From Pseudomonas fluorescens HK44 (GTDB lineage: Bacteria > Pseudomonadota > Gammaproteobacteria > Pseudomonadales > Pseudomonadaceae), in assembly GCF_000217955.3 (NCBI RefSeq), contig NZ_AFOY02000015.1:620001-684000 (forward strand): DNA of 64,000 nt, given 5' to 3'. Made by a program: the position numbers and the translations under genes. The notes below the pieces were generated by a model, which saw only the letters and a program-made list of their open reading frames with translations, was not told the origin of the DNA and made no database searches. Numbering within the stretch: the first letter of the stretch is position 1; each line of letters begins with the position of its first letter. Below, in pieces: positions 17,636 to 25,947 of this stretch.

Positions 17636-17771
17636 GTAAAAAGCTCGCTACGATCGCTTCACGCACTTTCAGCAACAGCGGATCCAGCTGGCTGTTGGTC
17701 CGCCAGCCCCGCCAAACCCTCATCGGTAATGCCGATAAACCCTCCAGACGACACCAGAATGTGCGGCTGAT
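17636..17771 (-). pseudogene. Short remnant of a LysR-type regulator
   Basis: Between the hypothetical gene and the lipoprotein gene the minus strand reads QPHILVSSGGFIGITDEGLA, which matches the middle of LysR effector domains (typically PHxLVSxxGDxxGxxDExLA). In a shifted frame it reads WRTNSQLDPLLLKVREAIVA, like a LysR C-terminus. The part between these motifs and the whole N-terminal half are missing. The assignment rests on short motifs only. Confidence 0.45.
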
Positions 17772-18245
17772 TTACCAAATACCGGCTGTCGAGCCCGGCA
17801 GGTTGAGTGTGCCTTTGTCGACAAAACGGATGGTGCCTGACACGCCGCCAGACAGCTTGCCGCGTAATACAAAAGGCAGGTTGTTGAGGGATTGCGTCTG
17901 GCTCAGGCCAAGGGTTTGGCGTAGCACGGAGAACGCCGAAATACTCACGGGTACGGTGATGATCGCTTCCGAGTAACGCGGGATCGATCCCGTTTGATCG
18001 CTCACGCCAGTGGCGAGGGGTTGACCGTTGACCTCCAGGCTCAGGGCCACGCCGTTGTAATTAATGGGCGTTTCGTTGGGGTTTTGCAGGCGCAGTTTCA
18101 CTGCAAAGCGCACTTCCAGGTCCTGGTTTTGCAACGGTTCGATGCCAACCACGTTGATGTTCAGCGGATCACGGTTGGGGAACAGCGCGCAGGCGCTCAG
18201 GCTGAGCAACAGCAGGGAAAGGCTTAAAGCGAGGAATCTGCGCAT
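17772..18245 (-). CDS. LEA14-type (WHy domain) lipoprotein
   Basis: A 157-residue lipoprotein with the signal MRRFLALSLSLLLLSLSAC, lipidated at Cys19 of the lipobox LSAC. The mature part is one WHy/LEA14 beta-sandwich: VGIEPLQNQDLEVRFAVKLR, then LQNPNETPINYNGVALSLEV with the family's NPN motif, then GVSDQTGSIPRYSEAIITVP. Bacterial LEA14 proteins are linked to desiccation or water stress; the precise role here is unknown. The start at ATG 18245 is set by the signal peptide. It stands alone between two gene remnants. Confidence 0.85.
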   Translation of the reverse strand: MRRFLALSLSLLLLSLSACALFPNRDPLNINVVGIEPLQNQDLEVRFAVKLRLQNPNETPINYNGVALSLEVNGQPLATGVSDQTGSIPRYSEAIITVPVSISAFSVLRQTLGLSQTQSLNNLPFVLRGKLSGGVSGTIRFVDKGTLNLPGSTAGIW

Positions 18246-18280
18246 GAACGAGCTCTCGAAAAGATAAGGGTCGAACCGCA

Positions 18281-18515
18281 TTAGCGGTTCACCTGTGCGA
18301 CCACGGAAGGCTTGAGTGGTTCGCCGTGGGGCGTGACATCCGGGTTCTCGATGACCGTGAGGGTCGAAGCTTGCGGATCGAAATCGTCTTCTTCCAACTC
18401 GATGAACTCTTCGGGCAGAAAGATATTCAGCACGATAGCGCACAATGCGCCGATATAGCCCGTCCTCGGCGAGGATCTTGATCCCGGCCACCGCCACGCG
18501 CCTTGACCATGAAGC
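18281..18515 (-). pseudogene. C-terminal remnant of an NCS2-type nucleobase permease
   Basis: The frame ending at the TAA at 18281 reads GYIGALCAIVLNIFLPEEF, then IELEEDDFDPQASTLTVIEN, which resembles the last membrane segment and acidic tail of xanthine/uracil permeases (NCS2 family). Just upstream another frame has VAVAGIKILAE, the NCS2 VAGIKIL segment that in whole proteins lies some 60 residues earlier. So most of the gene and an internal piece are deleted. Upstream sequence changes into a REP element region. Assignment is by short motifs. Confidence 0.55.
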
Positions 18516-18588
18516 CCGCACTAAGAGTCTCGCCAGCCTTGTGAAAAGGTGGCGGGTTTTGTGTTGTTCGCAGACACGACCGAGAACC

Positions 18589-18735
18589 TGTGGCGAGGGG
18601 GCTTGCCCCCGTTGGCCGGTCCGCGTTCGGGTAAAGCAGCCGCTCCCCTGGCCAACGGGAACTTCCAGATAGACCGCGGACACCTGTTTTAGGGTCGCTT
18701 CGCGCCCCAGCGGGGGGGCAAGCCCCCTCGCCACA
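18589..18735. repeat. REPIN: two inverted REP elements of the TGTGGCGAGG type
   Basis: TGTGGCGAGGGGGCTTGCCC at 18589 and its inverted partner ending at 18735 flank about 95 bases. The same arrangement is found at 51700-51844 and, diverged, at 57372-57503. These are typical of RAYT-mobilised REPINs; no RAYT gene is in the window. Confidence 0.85.
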
Positions 18736-18754
18736 ATGATTGGCGCCGGATTGG

Positions 18755-19129
18755 TTACTCCGGTGAGTCTGGTGGATCAAGGTGGTCGAGTGCGCGATTC
18801 ACCGCCAATTCGGCCAACGAGATCATTTGCTGAATCGCCAGCGCGGTATTGCGTTTGGGGCCTTCGAGCTCAAACGCCAGATCGCTGGCCATGACATTGG
18901 CCGAGGCGAGGGTTTCGCAGGCGTGGGCCAGCAGGGTTTCGCTGTCGACGTCGGGGGCAATGACGAAAATGCAGCCGGGACGGCGGTCGGCTAGCAATGT
19001 CTTGGTTTCCGGCAGCACCAGGTAATGATCGAGCGCACGGTGCGCGGCCGCATGGAGTTCTTTTGAATTGAGGGAAGCGTAGGGGGAAACCGGATCGGTT
19101 TCGGGGGGATTGGGCGTGGCTTTGAACAT
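18755..19129 (-). CDS. DUF6124 (formerly DUF3077) family protein
   Basis: A 124-residue soluble protein of a family largely confined to Pseudomonas, of unknown function. Typical features are the N-terminal MFKATPNPPETDPVSPYASL, the central FVIAPDVDSETLLAHACETL, and ASANVMASDLAFELEGPKR followed by a helical end with ALDHLDPP. The start at ATG 19129 is fixed by the ribosome-binding site AAGGAG nine bases upstream. That site begins inside the stop codon of a 39-codon leader ORF (19141-19260) within a strongly folded leader, so translation of the two is probably coupled. Confidence 0.85.
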   Translation of the reverse strand: MFKATPNPPETDPVSPYASLNSKELHAAAHRALDHYLVLPETKTLLADRRPGCIFVIAPDVDSETLLAHACETLASANVMASDLAFELEGPKRNTALAIQQMISLAELAVNRALDHLDPPDSPE

Positions 19130-19140
19130 GGTGAAACTCC

Positions 19141-19260
19141 TTACCTTAAAGTGGAGTCGCAACCTATTGCTACCAAACGATAGGGTGGCGACTGAACGCA
19201 GGTTGGTAGACCGGGTAAGGAAACCGGCGCACCCGTAGGCGCCCTGCGCACAGTCGCCAT
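19141..19260 (-). CDS. 39-codon leader ORF upstream of the DUF6124 gene
   Basis: ATG 19260 opens a 39-codon frame, MATVRRAPTGAPVSLPGLP then TCVQSPPYRLVAIGCDSTLR, ending at TAA 19141. That TAA forms the start of TAAGGAG, the ribosome-binding site of the DUF6124 gene, whose ATG follows 11 bases after the uORF stop. No clear ribosome-binding site precedes the leader ATG. The ORF lies across the main hairpins of the leader, so ribosome movement would change the fold. Whether it is translated is inference from this layout. Confidence 0.45.
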   Translation of the reverse strand: MATVRRAPTGAPVSLPGLPTCVQSPPYRLVAIGCDSTLR

Positions 19261-19346
19261 AACAAACAGCAGACGACAAAAAATCGTCACTGAATGGAAA
19301 TGTCGGAGCTGTGCGCCTTACCCGGGCTACCAAACCCGATCGCTGA
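19141..19346 (-). promoter_or_regulatory. Highly structured 5' leader of the DUF6124 gene, candidate cis-regulatory RNA
   Basis: In transcript direction GGTAGCCCGGGTAAGG (about 19330-19315) pairs with CCTTACCCGGTCTACC (about 19219-19204), closing a domain. Inside it GCGCACAG pairs with CTGTGCGC, GACGA pairs with TCGTC around a U-rich loop, and GGCGCC faces GGTGCGCC. A second domain follows: AGTCGC (about 19193) pairs with GCGACT, with CCTAT/ATAGG inside and the loop CGTTTGGTAGCA. The loop repeats the TTTGGTAGC of the first domain, so the two could compete. A short CGCTGA/TCAGCG hairpin precedes at about 19339-19355. The pairings are seen by eye, not computed. Confidence 0.5.
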
Positions 19347-19489
19347 TATTCAGCGACACGGAAACGATAGAGGCGAGGACCAAAGCGCACAAGCCGGCGG
19401 ATTCTGGCGCAGGTGTAGGCCGCGACGCAAGGCGTTGTAGCCTGCGACAGATGTTGCGCGACACGAATAAACACTTTGATCGTTAACCC

Positions 19490-19579
19490 TGTGGCAGCGA
19501 GCCTGCTCGCGATAGCGGTGTGACAGTCAACATTACTGCCGAATGTAAAACCGTCATCGCGAGCAGGCTCGCTCCCACA
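19490..19579. repeat. REPIN of the TGTGGCAGCGAGCC type
   Basis: TGTGGCAGCGAGCCTGCTCG at 19490 pairs with its inverted copy ending at 19579 around about 45 bases. It lies between the DUF6124 leader and the WYL regulator gene. Confidence 0.8.
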
Positions 19580-19659
19580 AGGGGCCTTTTCTGCTGACAG
19601 TTTCTGGCAGTGGCCTCTGCTAAGCTTTGCCGATCTTCATTCCACAGAGCAGGCTGATC

Positions 19660-20376
19660 GTGTCGCGTACCAGTCGGTTGTTGACCTTGTTGCAAATGCT
19701 GCGCGGTAAAAGTCGTCCGGTGACGGCGGCGACATTGGCCAGCGAACTGGAGATCTCGGAGCGCACGCTGTATCGCGATATCGCTGAGCTGACGGCCCTC
19801 GGCGCGCCGATCTTCGGCGAGGCGGGTATCGGTTATGTGCTGCGCAGCGGTTTGTTTCTGCCGCCGCTGATGCTCAATGCTGACGAGACCGAAGCGGTGG
19901 TGCTGGGTCTGCGTTATGTCGATCAGCGTGGCGATGAGGTGTTGAGCAAAGCCGCCGCCGATGCGTTGGCGAAGATTGCTGCTGTATTGGCGCCGGACGC
20001 TCGGGAGGCCTTGCGCAACCCGACGGTCTTGCCGGGGCCGCCGGGCTACGGTTATCCGCAAAATACCGTGGAATTGAACGTGTTTCGCCAGGCGATCCGC
20101 GCGCAGGCCAAGTTGCATATCGATTACGCAGACGTGAACAAAACCCCCAGCCAGCGGTTGATCTGGCCGTTGGCGCTGGGTTTTTTGAATGAGGCGCGGG
20201 TGATCGTTGCCTGGTGCGAGTTGCGCGGGGATTATCGAACCTTTCGTACCGACCGGATTGCCGCCGCCCGAGAGCTGGGTGAACGCTATCCGGGGCGTCG
20301 CAGCGACTTGTTGCGGGCCTGGCGCAAGGCGATGCAACAGGATGAAGCAGGGCGATTCACTCCTGACAAGAATTGA
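19660..20376 (+). CDS. YafY-type transcriptional regulator (HTH + WYL domain)
   Basis: A 238-residue regulator with a DeoR-like winged helix at the N-terminus (RLLTLLQMLRGKSRPVTAAT, LASELEISERTLYRDIAELT) and a C-terminal WYL domain (QAKLHIDYADVNKTPSQRLI, WPLALGFLNEARVIVAWCEL, FRTDRIAA). WYL domains bind small ligands or nucleic acid. I place the start at GTG 19660 (VSRTSRLLTLLQ), where the family usually begins. It may regulate the NTF2-like gene that starts 51 bases downstream on the same strand; that is inference from position. Confidence 0.85.
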   Translation: MSRTSRLLTLLQMLRGKSRPVTAATLASELEISERTLYRDIAELTALGAPIFGEAGIGYVLRSGLFLPPLMLNADETEAVVLGLRYVDQRGDEVLSKAAADALAKIAAVLAPDAREALRNPTVLPGPPGYGYPQNTVELNVFRQAIRAQAKLHIDYADVNKTPSQRLIWPLALGFLNEARVIVAWCELRGDYRTFRTDRIAAARELGERYPGRRSDLLRAWRKAMQQDEAGRFTPDKN

Positions 20377-20427
20377 CACAGCGCTGTTTTAAAATGGCTC
20401 CAGAATCAATCAACAAGGAGCCGTACC

Positions 20428-20769
20428 ATGCCGAACCCAGCCGTTTCACTCGCACCTGCCATTGCCGCCTATATCGCTGCCGCCAATGCCCGTGACAGTT
20501 CGGCGGTCGCCAGTTTTTTTGCCGAGGATGCCAACGTTTTCGATGAAGGCGCCCACCAGGTCGGCACCCACGCCATCGCCCAATGGATGGAAGACACCGC
20601 TCGCCGTTACCAGCCTAGGGTCGAGGTGCTGGATGTGCAGCAACGCACCGGCAAAGTATTGGTCAGCAATCTGATTTCCGGGACATTCCCTGGCAGCCCG
20701 CTGGAATTGCGCTATGTGTTCCGTCTGAACGAGCAAGGCAAGATCGCCCGACTCGATATATCCCTCTAA
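20428..20769 (+). CDS. SnoaL/NTF2-like nuclear transport factor 2 family protein
   Basis: A 113-residue single-domain protein of the NTF2-like superfamily: AIAAYIAAANARDSSAVASF, then FAEDANVFDEGAHQVGTHAI, then the C-terminal strands LISGTFPGSPLELRYVFRLN. This fold serves as a small ligand-binding pocket or enzyme (isomerase, cyclase) and the substrate cannot be told from sequence. AAGGAG lies seven bases before ATG 20428. It follows the YafY-type regulator, so co-regulation is likely. Confidence 0.85.
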   Translation: MPNPAVSLAPAIAAYIAAANARDSSAVASFFAEDANVFDEGAHQVGTHAIAQWMEDTARRYQPRVEVLDVQQRTGKVLVSNLISGTFPGSPLELRYVFRLNEQGKIARLDISL

Positions 20770-20779
20770 CCACATACTC

Positions 20780-20846
20780 TGTGGGAGCCTGGCTTGCCAG
20801 CGATGGCGTCGGTGAAATCGCCATCGCCAGCAAGCCGTGCTCCCAC
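20780..20846. repeat. REPIN of the TGTGGGAGC type
   Basis: TGTGGGAGCCTGGCTTGCCA at 20780 pairs with GCAAGCCGTGCTCCCAC ending at 20846, with an inner CGATGGCG/CGCCATCG pair. It sits between the NTF2-like gene and zapE. Confidence 0.8.
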
Positions 20847-20892
20847 GTTGAGCGTGCCATACTTCGCGTTTCCCGCTGCGAAACAGACCGGT

Positions 20893-22011
20893 ATGACCTT
20901 CGATTCGCCCCTCAGCGCTTACCAGTACGCCCTCTCGCAAAAAGGCTTCGTGCCGGATGCCGCGCAAGAACATGCCGTTATGGCGTTGCAGCAGTGTCAC
21001 GAGGCCTTGCATCAGAGCCGATCGCCGATCACCGGGGTTTACCTCTGGGGGCCGGTCGGGCGGGGCAAGACCTGGTTGATGGATCAGTTCTACCAAAGCC
21101 TGCGGGTGCCGGCGCGGCGACAGCACTTTCACCATTTTATGGGCTGGGTGCATCAGCGCTCGTTTCAACTGACCGGCACGGCCGACCCGCTGCGGGCTCT
21201 GGCCCGTGAGTTGGCCCGGGATGTGCGGGTGCTGTGTTTTGACGAATTGTTCGTCAATGACATCGGTGACGCGATCATCCTCGGGCGATTGTTCCAGGTG
21301 ATGTTCGACGAAGGTGTGGTGATGGTCTGTACCTCTAACCAACCACCGGATCAGCTCTACGCAGACGGTTTCAACCGCGACCGGTTTTTGCCGGGGATTA
21401 CCGCGATCAAAAGCCACATGCAGGTGGTGGCGGTGGACGGTGGTGAAGATCACCGATTGCACCCTGGCGCAGCTCTGCAACGGTATTGGGTCAGCGCACC
21501 CGGTCAGCCCGATCCGATGAGTGAGGTGTTCAAACAACTGACCGAAGGACAGCCGGTATCCCGCGATCCGGTGATCATTGGCTACCGCTCGGTCACTGCC
21601 GTCAAGGCCAGTGAAACCGTGCTCTGGTGCCGTTACGCGGACCTGTGCGAGCAACCGTTCGCGGCGATGGACTTCATGGCGCTGTGTGATCGCTTCAACG
21701 CTATTCTGTTGAGCGATGTGCCCAATCTCAGCGCCCATCAGCGCCCCGGTCGCATAGCCCGCGGCACTGAGGATGGCGCCGAGCGTGTCGAGGCCGGCGA
21801 CCGTGAACTCCCGCAATTGTCGGTGCACGACGACAGCGTGCGGCGCTTCATCGCACTGGTCGACGAGTGCTACGACCGCAAAGTGCCGCTGTACCTCGAC
21901 GCGCAGGTGCCGATGGATGAACTGTACACCGAGGGGTACCTGGAGTTCCCGTTTCGCCGGACCCACAGCCGGCTGAAGGAAATGCAATTGCGGCGCTTTG
22001 CCGAGGCGTGA
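20893..22011 (+). CDS. zapE: Cell division ATPase ZapE (AFG1-like)
   Basis: ZapE is an AFG1-family AAA+ ATPase that acts at the Z-ring during late cell division in E. coli. The 372-residue product has the Walker A motif in GVYLWGPVGRGKTWLMDQFY, Walker B VLCFDELFVNDIGDAIILGR and the sensor-like VVMVCTSNQPPDQLY. The start is ATG 20893 (MTFDSPLSAYQYAL). The usual Walker A context is GGVGRGKT and here the second Gly is Pro, a mild deviation. Pseudomonads carry more than one AFG1-type protein, so this could be a ZapE paralogue. A hairpin ends the gene right after its stop. Confidence 0.85.
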   Translation: MTFDSPLSAYQYALSQKGFVPDAAQEHAVMALQQCHEALHQSRSPITGVYLWGPVGRGKTWLMDQFYQSLRVPARRQHFHHFMGWVHQRSFQLTGTADPLRALARELARDVRVLCFDELFVNDIGDAIILGRLFQVMFDEGVVMVCTSNQPPDQLYADGFNRDRFLPGITAIKSHMQVVAVDGGEDHRLHPGAALQRYWVSAPGQPDPMSEVFKQLTEGQPVSRDPVIIGYRSVTAVKASETVLWCRYADLCEQPFAAMDFMALCDRFNAILLSDVPNLSAHQRPGRIARGTEDGAERVEAGDRELPQLSVHDDSVRRFIALVDECYDRKVPLYLDAQVPMDELYTEGYLEFPFRRTHSRLKEMQLRRFAEA

Positions 22012-22012
22012 A

Positions 22013-22045
22013 AGATCGCAGGGTGCGCTATGCATTCTGCGATCT
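22013..22045. terminator. Hairpin between zapE and the porin gene
   Basis: AGATCGCAG (22013-22021) pairs exactly with CTGCGATCT (22037-22045) around a 15-base loop. The two genes converge here, so it may serve both directions. Confidence 0.6.
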
Positions 22046-22055
22046 CAACTTCGTC

Positions 22056-23330
22056 TTACCAAAGCTTCACGCTGTAACTGAGGACCAAGCGGTTTTCGTT
22101 GGTGTCGCGTTGGTAGTTGCTTTTGCTCATACCGTTGCGCCAGCGGGCGCTGAGGTTCTTCAGCGGGCCGCTCTGGATGGTGTAGCCCAGGTCGATGTCA
22201 CGTTCCCACTCCCGGCCTTCGCCGGCAAATTTTTTGATCTGCGCCTGATCGCCCTTGGCGTAGCGCGTGGAGAACAGCAGCCCTGGAATGCCGACCGCAG
22301 CAAAGTCAAAGTCGTAGCGCGCGTGCCAGGCACGTTCCCTGGTTTGCGAGAAGTTGCTCAGTTGGTATTCGGTGAACAGGTAGGTGTTGCTGCCGTCGAC
22401 ATAGGCAAACGGCGTTTCGCCGTACTGCTGCTGGAAGCCGCCACCGATGGAGTGTCCGTCAATCGCGTACATGAAGCGCGTGCTTAAGGCGCGGTTGTCG
22501 ACGGTGCCGGCCAGGCCTGCCCCCGCAGTGTCGGCGCTGAAATAGCGGATATCGCTTTTCAGGGTGCCGCCGCCCAGCGCCAGGCTGTGCTTGAGACCGA
22601 CATAGTGCTGCTGATAAATATCCTCAAGCTGCGCGTAGTAATAGCTGCCCGTCAGCGTTGGGTTGAACCGGTAATCAGCACCGCCGAAACGGAATTCATC
22701 GCTTTTTGCCGAACTCTTGTAAGCACCGTTCTGGCTGGTCAGCCCCATCTTTTCGTAGTTGGTCGATTCCCGCTGTTTGACCTGATCGATCTGCCCGCCG
22801 CGTAAGGTCAGGCCCTTGATGTCGTTTGAGCTGAGCAGGGCGCCTTCGAAGCTCTGCGGCAGCACTCGGCTGGTGTTCGGTTGCAGCAGCGGCAGGTCGG
22901 GCAGCAAATGGCCGACCCGCAGTTCGCTCTTGGCAACACGGGCCTTGGCGGTCAGGCCGACCTTGGAATAGCTGTCGTGGGCACGCCTGGCGTAGCTCGG
23001 CTTGCCCGGTTCGGCAGTGCTTTCTCGGGACAACAAGCCGCTGCCGGAGCGATCCGGGCTGGAGTCGAGCTTCAGCCCGAGCATACCGAGTGCGTCCAGA
23101 CCAAAACCGACCGTGCCTTCGGTGTAGCCCGATTGCAGGTTCAGCAGAAACCCCTGGGCCCATTCATCCCGCTTGGATTGGCCATTGCCTTCGCGGTAGT
23201 CGCGGTTGAAGTAGTAGTTTTTCGAGTCCAGCGTGGCCTTGCTGTCCTTGAGGAATTCCGCTTCAGCGGCCATCGGCAACAGGCTGGTGCCGCCGATCAA
23301 GGTCAAGTGCTGCATGAGTCGGGTGTTCAT
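22056..23330 (-). CDS. OprD-family outer-membrane porin
   Basis: A 424-residue OprD-type porin for uptake of amino acids, peptides or small acids across the outer membrane. A signal peptide (MNTRLMQHLTLIGGTSLLPM, cleaved after AAEA) is followed by the family start FLKDSKATLDSKNYYFNRDY. Further OprD signatures are EWAQGFLLNLQSGYTEGTVG, SYSKVGLTAKARVAKSELRV, FSQTRERAWHARYDFDFAAV and the C-terminal NENRLVLSYSVKLW. It is the last gene of the peptide-importer operon, 105 bases after the ATPase gene, which suggests that it admits the same substrate. OpdP-like peptide porins are possible but cannot be singled out by eye. Confidence 0.9.
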   Translation of the reverse strand: MNTRLMQHLTLIGGTSLLPMAAEAEFLKDSKATLDSKNYYFNRDYREGNGQSKRDEWAQGFLLNLQSGYTEGTVGFGLDALGMLGLKLDSSPDRSGSGLLSRESTAEPGKPSYARRAHDSYSKVGLTAKARVAKSELRVGHLLPDLPLLQPNTSRVLPQSFEGALLSSNDIKGLTLRGGQIDQVKQRESTNYEKMGLTSQNGAYKSSAKSDEFRFGGADYRFNPTLTGSYYYAQLEDIYQQHYVGLKHSLALGGGTLKSDIRYFSADTAGAGLAGTVDNRALSTRFMYAIDGHSIGGGFQQQYGETPFAYVDGSNTYLFTEYQLSNFSQTRERAWHARYDFDFAAVGIPGLLFSTRYAKGDQAQIKKFAGEGREWERDIDLGYTIQSGPLKNLSARWRNGMSKSNYQRDTNENRLVLSYSVKLW

Positions 23331-23434
23331 GGTGTTGGCTCCTGTGAGGGCTTTTTGTTGTTTTGCTTGGGCATGGCTTCGCCATGGGCGCATTCAGTGG
23401 TGCCTGAAGGCGCCCGGGGTGAAGTCAGTGAGAA

Positions 23435-25084
23435 CTAAGGTGTGGGCTGCAGGTTTTCGGGTTTTGGTCGCAGTCGGTAGCCGCCGCTTGCCAGTTGTTC
23501 CAATGGACTGGCCGCTGCCAGCAATTGGCGGGTGTAGGGGTGCAAGGGTTTATCGAAGACCGCTTCGCGGTTGCCGATTTCCACGATATGGCCCTGGTGC
23601 ATGACTGCCACTCGGTGGGCGATGCGTTCGACGGCCGCCAGGTCATGGGAAATGAACAGGCAGGCAAAGCCGTACTGCGCCTGCAAGCGTTCGAACAGTT
23701 CAAGGATCTGTTTCTGGATGGTCATGTCCAGCGCCGAAATCGGTTCGTCGGCGATTACCAGTTGCGGGTGCCGCACCAGCGCTCGGCCGATGGCCACCCG
23801 CTGGCGTTGACCGCCCGACAGTTGATGGGGAAAGCGCTCCATGAACGCTTCCGACAAACCGATATCCACCAGGGTGGTGGCGACACGCTGACGTTTTTGT
23901 TCCTCGCTCAGCTCCGGCAGATGGCGCAACGGTTCGGCGAGGGTTTCGCCAATGCGCATCCGCGGATCGAGGGACGAGTAAGGGTCTTGAAAGATCATCT
24001 GGCATTGCAGCCGATGATCGCGCTGACCGGCCTTGAGGATATCGATGCCCTTGAAGCGAATCTCGCCGGCACAGGGTTTGACCAGTCCCACCAGCGCACG
24101 ACCCAGCGTGGTTTTGCCCGAGCCGCTGCCGCCGACCAGTGCCAGGGTTTCACCGGGTGCGATGCTCAGGTTGGCACTGTGTACCGCGCGCTTGGGGGGT
24201 GATTGACCCCAGAAGCGCGCATGACCCGGATGCTCGATGCTGACGCCGGTAATTTCCACCAGGGGGTTGTCGGTCGCTGGCAACGCGGCCAGTTCGCCGC
24301 GCTTGGGCAGCGCTTCGAGCAATTGGCGGGTGTAGGCGTGTTGCGGGGCCAGCAGAATGTGATTGATTGAACCTTGCTCCACGGCCTGACCGTGGCGCAT
24401 GACCACGACTTTGTGGGCGTAACGCGCCACCAGCGACAGATCGTGGCTGATGAACAGGATCGCCGTGCCTTGCTCGCGGGTCAGCTCCAGCATCAGCTCG
24501 ATTACGTCCAGCTGCGCCAGACAATCAAGGGCGGTGGTGGGTTCGTCGGCAATCAGCAGCGCCGGACGCAGCAGCATCACCGAGGCGAGCATGATCCGCT
24601 GGCGCATACCGCCGGAGAACTCGTGGGGATAGGCGCCCAGGCAGCGTTCGGGGTCGGTGATGCCAATGCGCGTTAGCATGTCGATGCAGCGTTGGCGAAT
24701 CTGCGCCTTGCTCAGGTCGGTGTGAAGGCGCAGACCTTCGGCCATTTGCTCGCCAATGCGGATCGCCGGGTTGAGTGAAACCATCGGCTCCTGGAACACC
24801 ATGCCGATTCGCGCACCGCGGATGCCACGCAGTTGCGCACAACTCAGCTGATTGAGGTCCAGGCCTTCGAAGCGGATCGCACCGCCACAGACTTCCATCG
24901 GCAGTGGCAGCAGGCCAATCGCTGCGCGAGCGGCCATGGTCTTGCCGCTCCCGGATTCGCCCACCAGCGCGACAATCTCGCCAGGTGCGACGGTGAAACT
25001 CAGGTCGTTGACCGCCAACGGGCCTTCGGCGCCAGCGCGGATCAGCAGGTGGTCGACTTCAAGCAACGGTTTTGGACTGGGCAT
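23435..25084 (-). CDS. ABC transporter ATPase, two fused nucleotide-binding domains (DppDF/GsiA type)
   Basis: A 549-residue protein with two complete ABC ATPase domains, each feeding one permease subunit of a peptide/nickel-class importer. Domain 1 has GESGSGKT (42-49), FSGGMRQR (156-163) and Walker B LLIADEPT (176-183). Domain 2 has GGSGSGKT (318-325), QLSGGQRQR (421-429) and VIADEPIS. The oligopeptide C-terminal motif [12 protein letters not shown] occurs after domain 1 and [13 protein letters not shown] after domain 2. Both domains look catalytically intact. The start at ATG 25084 lies two bases after the upstream permease stop. Confidence 0.92.
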   Translation of the reverse strand: MPSPKPLLEVDHLLIRAGAEGPLAVNDLSFTVAPGEIVALVGESGSGKTMAARAAIGLLPLPMEVCGGAIRFEGLDLNQLSCAQLRGIRGARIGMVFQEPMVSLNPAIRIGEQMAEGLRLHTDLSKAQIRQRCIDMLTRIGITDPERCLGAYPHEFSGGMRQRIMLASVMLLRPALLIADEPTTALDCLAQLDVIELMLELTREQGTAILFISHDLSLVARYAHKVVVMRHGQAVEQGSINHILLAPQHAYTRQLLEALPKRGELAALPATDNPLVEITGVSIEHPGHARFWGQSPPKRAVHSANLSIAPGETLALVGGSGSGKTTLGRALVGLVKPCAGEIRFKGIDILKAGQRDHRLQCQMIFQDPYSSLDPRMRIGETLAEPLRHLPELSEEQKRQRVATTLVDIGLSEAFMERFPHQLSGGQRQRVAIGRALVRHPQLVIADEPISALDMTIQKQILELFERLQAQYGFACLFISHDLAAVERIAHRVAVMHQGHIVEIGNREAVFDKPLHPYTRQLLAAASPLEQLASGGYRLRPKPENLQPTP

Positions 25085-25086
25085 GA

Positions 25087-25947
25087 TCAACGGCTCATTC
25101 GAGGGTCGAGGCGGTCGCGCAAGGCGTCGCCGAACAGGTTGATGGCGACCAGCGCCAGGGCGATGAACAACCCCGGGAACAGGCCGAGCCAGGTAGCGTT
25201 GGCAATGTATGGGCGGCTGGCGGCGAGCATGTTGCCCCAGGTCGCTGCGGGTGGCGGAACACCCAGGCCGAGGAAACTCAAGGCGCTTTCCGACAGCAAT
25301 GTCCAGCCGAACATGCTGGTGGCGAGCACGCACAGCGGCGCAACACAGTTGGGGGCAACGTGGCGGTACAGTGTGTAGAACTCCGAATTGCCGATGACCC
25401 GTGAGGCTTCAATGAACTCGCGTTCTCGCAGCGACAGCACACTGCCGCGCACCACCCGAACCACCGATGGCGTGTAGGCGATGCTCAAGGCCAAAACGAT
25501 GCCGTACTGGCTGGCCCCGATGATCGCCATCAAGCCCAACGCCATCAGGATGCCGGGGAACGCCAGCAATGCATCGTTGATCATCATCAGCAGGCGATCG
25601 GTCCAGCCCCGCAGGTAACCGGCGAGCATGCCGATCACACTGCCGAAAAACAGCGCCAGGCACACGGTCAGCAAGCTGATCCACAAACTGGTGCGCGCAC
25701 CAATGATCAAGCGGCTGAGCACGTCACGGCCAAACTCGTCGGTGCCTAGCCAATGCAGCGCCGAGGGTGCCTTGAGGCGTGACAGCAGATCGATTTTCAG
25801 CGGGTCGTAAGGTGTCCAGAACACACCGAGCAGGGCCATGCTGATCAGCACAGCCAGCAAGGTGCCGCCCATCAAGGCGTTCGCCGGTGGCCAGCGCAGT
25901 GGGCGACGCGCGGGTGTAGCGCTCACGTAAGGCAGGGAGACGGTCAT
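25087..25947 (-). CDS. ABC transporter permease, DppC-like
   Basis: A 286-residue inner-membrane subunit with six membrane segments. It has the N-terminal extension and loop typical of DppC/OppC: PYDPLKIDLLSRLKAPSALH, then WLGTDEFGRDVLSRLIIGAR. The coupling EAA-like loop is REREFIEASRVIGNSEFYTL followed by YRHVAPNC. The C-terminal SALSFLGLGVPPPAATWGNM is also characteristic. It overlaps the upstream permease stop as ATGA. The gene is intact, but its partner subunit carries a nonsense codon. Confidence 0.92.
   Translation of the reverse strand: MTVSLPYVSATPARRPLRWPPANALMGGTLLAVLISMALLGVFWTPYDPLKIDLLSRLKAPSALHWLGTDEFGRDVLSRLIIGARTSLWISLLTVCLALFFGSVIGMLAGYLRGWTDRLLMMINDALLAFPGILMALGLMAIIGASQYGIVLALSIAYTPSVVRVVRGSVLSLREREFIEASRVIGNSEFYTLYRHVAPNCVAPLCVLATSMFGWTLLSESALSFLGLGVPPPAATWGNMLAASRPYIANATWLGLFPGLFIALALVAINLFGDALRDRLDPRMSR

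Noticed and set aside
18755..19474. Extension of the DUF6124 protein to a 239-residue product starting at 19474
   Set aside because: The extra 115 residues translate the folded leader and do not resemble the family; ATG 19129 has the ribosome-binding site.
20446..22035. Minus-strand open frame of 529 codons across the NTF2-like and zapE genes
   Set aside because: Antisense shadow of two well-supported plus-strand genes; composition is not protein-like and it spans a REP element.
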